The translations under genes and the position numbers were made by a program. A stretch of DNA of 64,000 nucleotides from Streptomyces sp. AC558_RSS880. GTDB lineage: Bacteria > Actinomycetota > Actinomycetes > Streptomycetales > Streptomycetaceae. Position 1 is the stretch's first letter. The number at the start of each line of letters is the position of its first letter. The DNA lies in assembly GCF_019049255.1 (NCBI RefSeq), contig NZ_JAGMUJ010000030.1, positions 343,494-407,493 of the forward strand. The letters run 5' to 3'. Of the stretch, positions 59,865 to 64,000 are shown piece by piece. Below the pieces are notes generated by a model. It made no database searches. It was not told where the DNA came from and saw only the letters and a program-made list of their open reading frames with translations.

Positions 59865-62179
59865 CCCTCGCCGCGCGGCTGATGCGCGCGCTGACCGACC
59901 CGGACTGCGCACCCGACCACGGGCGCCCCGATATGACGCAGGTCTCCGACGAGGAGCTCGGAAGCCTGCTCGTGGCGGTCCACGACGTGAACGCCCCGGC
60001 CACGCACGCGATGCGGACGGCCCGCCTCGCGGTCGAGGAGGCGGTCGGGGAACGACAGCCGCGCTATACGCCCGACGCGTGCCGCCGGATGTTCGAGGTG
60101 CTCGTCGCCGAGTGCGAGGAGCGCGGCGGGACGGACCTCACCCTGGGGCTCGGCGCACTGGAGCACTGCACGGGGCCGCGGCCCGACGTGTCCGGACCGG
60201 CCCGCGCCCTGGTCGGGCTCTGGCTGGAGAAGGACACCGTGCGCCAGCCGTACGCGCTGCTCGCGATCGCGGGTCTCGCCGGCGACGGGACACTGCGCGC
60301 GGCCGTGAAGCGCCTCTCCGAAGACGTGGGCCCCATCGTCGCGGACGAGATCGCCGTCCTCGCCCGCCTCTCCCCGGCCGAACGGGCACTGCTGTCCGGG
60401 ATCGACCGGGACAGCAGGTTCGACTCGCCGCTCGCGCACGCGTGGCACAGGGCGGCCGGCATCCCCGCGTACGCGGCGTTCGCCCGCCGCGCGCTGGAAG
60501 CGGCCGCCGACCGCACCGACGCGATCCGGGCGGGCGAGATCCCCTACCGGGCGGACAAGGCGTTCGGGGACCGCGAGGTCACCACGCTCGGACAAGCCCT
60601 GCGGGTGGCGCTGCTGCGCGACGAACCCTGGCTGCCGGAGCTGTTCGAGCGGCTGCTGCCGGGTGTCGCCCTCGCCCCGACGGCGGCGAGGACCCTTCCG
60701 TCGCAGGCCCTGCTCTACGAGGTGGTCCGCGCCGCACAGACCTTCCCGACGCCCGAGCTGGCCACCGCGATCCGCACCGTGCGCCGGACCGTCCGGCACA
60801 CCGGTGTGCCCAAGCAGCTCGACAAGATGCTCAAGAAGGTCGACGCGGCCCTGGCCGAGCGCACCGACGTGGCCCTGCGGCTGCCGAGACTGGACTTCGA
60901 CGACGAAGGGGTGCTGCGTCGCACGGCGGGCGACCACCGGGCCGTCGTCACGGTCACCGAGTCCGCGACGCTGACCTGGGAGAAGGACGGCCGCCCCCTG
61001 CGCGGCGTCCCGGCGGCGGTCCGCCGCGACCACGCCGCCCTGGTGAAGGAACTGCGCGACCTGGTGAAACGAGTGGACGCCCAGCTCGCCACCCTCGTAC
61101 GGGCACTGGAGGGCGGCCTCGCTCTCGGCACCACCCACCCGTACGGCTGGTGGCGCGCCGAGCTGGCCGGCCACCCCCTCGCCCGAACCCTCGTACGCCG
61201 CCTGATCTGGGAGATCGAGGTCGCCCCCGGCGAGTGGCGAGCCGTACTGCCCGAGACGGACGAGAACCTTCCGCACGCGCCCGACGACACCCCCGTACGA
61301 CTCTGGCACCCGCTCCGCTCGGACCCGGAAACCGTGCGCGCCTGGCGGGACCTGCTCACCGAGCGCCGCATACGACAACCCTTCAAGCAGGCGTTCCGCG
61401 AGATCTACCGCCTCACCCCGGCCGAGGAACAGACCCGCGTCCACTCCCACCGCTTCGCCGCGCACCTCGTCCACTACCGCAGGATGTTCGCCCTGTTCCG
61501 GGCCCGGGGATGGAAGAGCGGCCGGCTCGGCCCCTGGGACGGCGGAGACGGCGACGCGGCCGAACGCATTCTGGCGGCGGGGGAGTGGCGGGCCCGTTTC
61601 CACCACACCTGGGCCGACTGGGCGGGCGACGAAGAACTGGCCTCGACCGATCGGGTGTGCTTCGACCACCGGGTGGACGGCACCTGGCGCGAGGCACCGC
61701 TCCGCGACGTGCCCCCGCTGGTGTTCAGCGAGGCGATGCGCGACGTGGACCTCTTCGTCGGAGTGACCTCGATCGCCGCAGACCCCGACTGGACCGACGG
61801 CGGTCCCGGGCGCGCCTACTGGGAGCGGACCGGGTTCGGTGAGCTGAACGAGAGCGCCGTGGCACGCCGCGACGTGCTGGAACGGCTCCTGCCCCGACTG
61901 AGGATCGCCGACCGGTGCACGCTCGACGGCCGCTTCCTGCTGGTCCGCGGCGACCTGCGCACGTACAGGATCCACCTGTTCTCGGCCAACGTCCTGATGG
62001 AACCCGACGACAGCTACCTGTGCGTCGTCCCGGCACGGCGCCAGGGCGCCCCCGAGCTGTACCTGCCCTTCGAGGACGACCGGCTCTCCCTGATACTCAG
62101 CAAGGCGTTCCTGCTGGCCGCCGACGCCGACATCACCGACGAGTCCATCCTCAGGCAGATCGAGCGAGGTGCCCGATGA
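59861..62179 (+). CDS. DUF4132 domain protein
   Basis: This 772-residue protein has a mostly helical N-terminal two thirds with repeated leucine-rich segments and coiled stretches (LYEVVRAAQTFPTPELATAIRTVRRTVRHTGVPKQLDKMLKKVDAALAERT). The DUF4132 core follows from about 300 to the end (WEKDGRPLRGVP; PTLVKELRDLVKRVDAQLATLVRALEGG-like; THPYGWWRAELAGHPLARTLVRRLIWEIE; QPFKQAFREIYRLTPAEEQTRVHSHRFAAHLVHYRRMFALFRARGWKSGRLGPW). Function is unknown; family members occur near MoxR ATPases in other genomes. It starts at ATG 59861 directly on the stop of a duplicated scrap. Confidence 0.9.
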   Translation: MTLAARLMRALTDPDCAPDHGRPDMTQVSDEELGSLLVAVHDVNAPATHAMRTARLAVEEAVGERQPRYTPDACRRMFEVLVAECEERGGTDLTLGLGALEHCTGPRPDVSGPARALVGLWLEKDTVRQPYALLAIAGLAGDGTLRAAVKRLSEDVGPIVADEIAVLARLSPAERALLSGIDRDSRFDSPLAHAWHRAAGIPAYAAFARRALEAAADRTDAIRAGEIPYRADKAFGDREVTTLGQALRVALLRDEPWLPELFERLLPGVALAPTAARTLPSQALLYEVVRAAQTFPTPELATAIRTVRRTVRHTGVPKQLDKMLKKVDAALAERTDVALRLPRLDFDDEGVLRRTAGDHRAVVTVTESATLTWEKDGRPLRGVPAAVRRDHAALVKELRDLVKRVDAQLATLVRALEGGLALGTTHPYGWWRAELAGHPLARTLVRRLIWEIEVAPGEWRAVLPETDENLPHAPDDTPVRLWHPLRSDPETVRAWRDLLTERRIRQPFKQAFREIYRLTPAEEQTRVHSHRFAAHLVHYRRMFALFRARGWKSGRLGPWDGGDGDAAERILAAGEWRARFHHTWADWAGDEELASTDRVCFDHRVDGTWREAPLRDVPPLVFSEAMRDVDLFVGVTSIAADPDWTDGGPGRAYWERTGFGELNESAVARRDVLERLLPRLRIADRCTLDGRFLLVRGDLRTYRIHLFSANVLMEPDDSYLCVVPARRQGAPELYLPFEDDRLSLILSKAFLLAADADITDESILRQIERGAR

Positions 62180-62643
62180 CGGCTACCGTGACCTTCGGGA
62201 CGAGACCGCCACGGGCAGGCCCCGCATCGAGCCGAGCTGAAGACGGCCGACGCGTGCTCCGGGCTCATCCGCTTTCCCGTGGGTGAGCCCGGTCACCTCC
62301 GGCGCCGCCTGGCCGGGCGCAGAGGACGTTCCTCTGCTGCAGCCGGGCCTCCCACATGACCTGAGGCATGTCGGACCACCGTCACGGACGGTGGCCGGCT
62401 GTCTCGGACCGCGACGCACCCGCATCGGGGACCGATTCCGGACGGAGCGACTCGGCGTCCCCGAAGTCCGGGGCGTGGAAGGGATGTGTCGTCGGAGGCG
62501 GCGCTGCTACGGAAGCAGGGCGAGGCGCCCCTTCCGGGGCGGAGAACTGCGAGGTCAGATCGATGAGGGGCTCCCCTTCATACAAGTCCGTTTCATTGCA
62601 GGCCCATGCGGGACCCGGCACGCTGTGACCGGGCGCAGAGGTC
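62180..62643. other. Region with only a doubtful small ORF and decayed sequence
   Basis: A 36-codon frame starting at ATG 62176 (MTATVTFGTRPPRAGPASSR, ending 62286) overlaps the DUF4132 stop and may be the start of a deleted downstream gene. The remaining 360 bases hold no believable gene. One minus-strand frame (62382-62621) lacks a ribosome site and has poor third-position GC. An imperfect direct repeat CCGGGCGCAGAGG occurs near 62313 and 62629. The area looks like the eroded flank of a former gene cluster. Confidence 0.45.
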
Positions 62644-62865
62644 CTACAGCTTGGTCATCTTGGAGTACGGGCTCAGAATCCGCAGTTCCGCCGAGCCGAA
62701 ATTCACGACTGCGGCGATCCCCTCCTCGATACCGGTGACCCGGCCGAGGCCGTACATGTCGTGTGTGACCTGGTCGCCCACGGCGAACTGCTTGGGGGGC
62801 AGCGTGGCCGGGGCCTTGAAAGGACTGGTGGGCAGATGGCGCTTCGGTGCAGCAGGCTTTGTCAT
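62644..62865 (-). CDS. Small CarD-like/Tudor-type domain protein
   Basis: This 73-residue protein has a basic, proline-rich start and then QFAVGDQVTHDMYGLGRVTGIEEGIAAVVNFGSAELRILSPYSKMTKL. The segment is a small SH3/Tudor-like barrel of the kind found in CarD or the C-terminal domain of UvrD/PcrA helicases that bind RNA polymerase. On its own it may bind RNA polymerase. It begins at ATG 62865, preceded by GGGGGCAATG. Confidence 0.8.
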   Translation of the reverse strand: MTKPAAPKRHLPTSPFKAPATLPPKQFAVGDQVTHDMYGLGRVTGIEEGIAAVVNFGSAELRILSPYSKMTKL

Positions 62866-63183
62866 TGCCCCCAGTATGCGCCTTCAGCGGAGGCCGGAGC
62901 AGGAGATGCGCCGGAACTCACGCGAACCCGCCTTCCTGGTTCGGTCCGGACCGCGCGGACCGAGGGCTTCGCCGCATCTCGGCCGTGTGCCGTCGGTTGT
63001 CGGCCGTACCTGCCGTACCTGCCGCATCGAGCACCGTCCCACCTGCCCGGACCCGCGTCCTCGTGCCGGTCGTGCTGCTGCGAACCGGTGAGAAGGCGAC
63101 GACAGGGACGTGGCGTTCGGTGCGCTCGCGCGAAGCGGTGATTATCTGCCTTTTCGTCACTCAAGCGGACAAGGAGCCCTGCC
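62866..63183. other. 318-base intergenic region before dps
   Basis: This holds the promoters of the CarD-like gene (leftward) and dps (rightward). A short direct repeat GCCGTACCTGCCGTACCTGCC lies near 63004-63024 and the last 50 bases are relatively AT-rich (GTGATTATCTGCCTTTTCGTC), as expected for the dps promoter. I see no gene. Confidence 0.5.
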
Positions 63184-63762
63184 GTGCCGTCAGAGCATGC
63201 GGACATCTCGTACACCATCCCGGGGATGAGCACCCAGGACAGCCAGAACATCATCGAGTTGCTGCAGATGCGGCTGCACTCCCTCAACGACCTCCACCTG
63301 ACGCTCAAGCACGTCCACTGGAACGTCGTCGGGCCGCACTTCATCGCCGTGCACGAGATGATCGACCCGCAGGTCGACAAGGTGCGCGCCATGACCGACG
63401 ACCTCGCCGAGCGGATCTCCACACTCGGCGGCGAGCCCAACGGAACTCCCGGGGCGCTGGTGGAGCGGCGTACCTGGGACGACTACTCGATCGGACGCGC
63501 CGAAGCCATCGAGCACCTCGGGGCGCTCGACCTGGTGTACACCTCGGTGATCGAGGACCACCGCGAGGCCATGCGGGCCACCGAGACCTCCGACCCGGTC
63601 ACCCAGGACATGCTCATCGAGCAGCTGCGGGGACTGGAACTCTTCCAGTGGTTCGTCCGCGCGCACCTGGAGTCCAGCGGCGGCGGGCTCAGCACCCGTG
63701 GCGCCACCACGGAGACCGGTGCCGCCGGCCAGGCGGCCGACCAGGCACGCAACCAGCCGTGA
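63184..63762 (+). CDS. dps: Dps-family DNA-binding ferritin-like protein
   Basis: This 192-residue Dps protein has QNIIELLQMRLHSLNDLHLTLKHVHWNVVGPHFIAVHEMIDPQVDKV, carrying the ferroxidase His/Asp/Glu at the dimer interface. It continues DDLAERISTLGGEPNGTPGALVE and ends in a Gln/Ala/Thr-rich tail. Dps assembles to dodecamers that bind DNA, oxidise Fe2+ with H2O2 and protect the chromosome in stress. The GTG at 63184 has AAGGAG upstream. The C-terminal tail differs from the minimal form and may bind DNA. Confidence 0.93.
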   Translation: MPSEHADISYTIPGMSTQDSQNIIELLQMRLHSLNDLHLTLKHVHWNVVGPHFIAVHEMIDPQVDKVRAMTDDLAERISTLGGEPNGTPGALVERRTWDDYSIGRAEAIEHLGALDLVYTSVIEDHREAMRATETSDPVTQDMLIEQLRGLELFQWFVRAHLESSGGGLSTRGATTETGAAGQAADQARNQP

Positions 63763-63928
63763 CGGCGACCGGCCGATCGCTCTCAGTCGGTACTCCCGGT
63801 GGGACGAGGCGGTGCTGCGGGAACCGGGGCCGGCCGGTCGGCCGGACCGGAAAGCCGGCAGCGGCCCGCCGGCCCCGCGCCCGCGGCGGCATCCGGACGA
63901 CACCCCTAGATGAGTGAGTCCGATGTTC

Positions 63929-64000
63929 TCAGTGGTCGTAGGCGATCAGGGATCGTTTGATCTTGGCGCCGGTGGTCCAGTTGTGCCAGATGCCGGCTGC
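63929..64000 (-). mobile_element. 3' end of an IS transposase gene (truncated by window edge)
   Basis: On the minus strand the last codons read AAGIWHNWTTGAKIKRSLIAYDH and a TGA. IWHNW...KRSLIAYDH is the C-terminal end of DDE transposases in common Streptomyces IS elements. The rest lies beyond the right edge. The region 63763-63928 should contain the IS end; I could not identify a terminal inverted repeat with only one side visible. Confidence 0.7.

Noticed and set aside
62382..62621. 79-codon minus-strand frame beginning MPGPAWACNETDLYEGEP
   Set aside because: No ribosome site, no homology recognised and mixed codon use in a region that looks decayed.

Overview
The window is about 72% GC by eye. 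It has the codon habits, start-codon spread (ATG, GTG, TTG) and gene families of a Streptomyces chromosome: a Ni-superoxide dismutase with its maturation protease, a conservon, an HspR/HAIR-controlled lon, a fused 2-oxoglutarate dehydrogenase E1/E2, Ku, SigE-type sigma factors and DUF4132. The stretch from sodN through the malic enzyme, 2-oxoglutarate dehydrogenase and lon to the conservon resembles a core region of Streptomyces chromosomes. It is interrupted by accessory genes and several decayed fragments: an integrase tail, a Uma2 tail, two duplicated gene ends and an IS edge.

Layout. 1-3318: end of a secreted amidase gene, then a family 2B encapsulin shell gene followed by a polyprenyl diphosphate synthase, its expected cargo. 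3512-9804: small metabolic and regulatory genes (GNAT, dihydrofolate-reductase-like, AraC with two VOC genes, a helical protein of unknown role, a membrane protein with a TTA codon). 9877-12506: integrase remnant, sodN/sodX, a CGNR regulator, a methyltransferase. 12514-21599: glutamate-type ABC transporter, malic enzyme, oxidoreductase, an HTH gene paired with a Clp-N gene under tandem dyads, DUF4097 with PadR. 21613-30960: 2-oxoglutarate dehydrogenase, a two-component system, a spermidine-synthase-like gene and lon. 31037-33430: GH25 lysozyme, MarR, PP2C-like protein. 33826-39961: complete conservon (sensor-like kinase, roadblock, DUF742, GTPase) followed by a styrene-monooxygenase-type flavoprotein. 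39925-48561: cell-wall genes (NlpC/P60, a PBP2/FtsW pair, an Asn/Gln/Gly-repeat secreted SH3 protein) mixed with TetR, an AurF-like diiron oxygenase and remnants. 48662-52575: NERD-like protein, Ku, and a ketosynthase with an unusual N-terminal extension. 52776-56959: two divergent arms with a SigE factor plus a YkuD-like protein lacking its cysteine on one side, and a membrane-tethered sigma-like protein plus a PBP1-type glycosyltransferase with a ruined transpeptidase domain on the other. 57049-64000: toxin-antitoxin pair, DUF4132, a small CarD-like protein, dps and the edge of an IS element.

How the genes work together. Central carbon metabolism (malic enzyme, 2-oxoglutarate dehydrogenase, glutamate uptake) sits beside stress functions (Ni-SOD, Lon, a Clp-N protein, Dps, Ku). 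A second theme is the cell envelope: amidase, GH25, NlpC/P60, PBP2/FtsW, GT51 and the YkuD-like protein. The strongest candidates for unusual biology are the encapsulin/prenyltransferase pair, the prion-like repeat protein next to PBP2/FtsW, the conservon with a flavin monooxygenase, the sigma/degenerate-transpeptidase locus, and the leaderless, double-operator HTH/Clp-N operon. No rRNA, tRNA or CRISPR array was seen.
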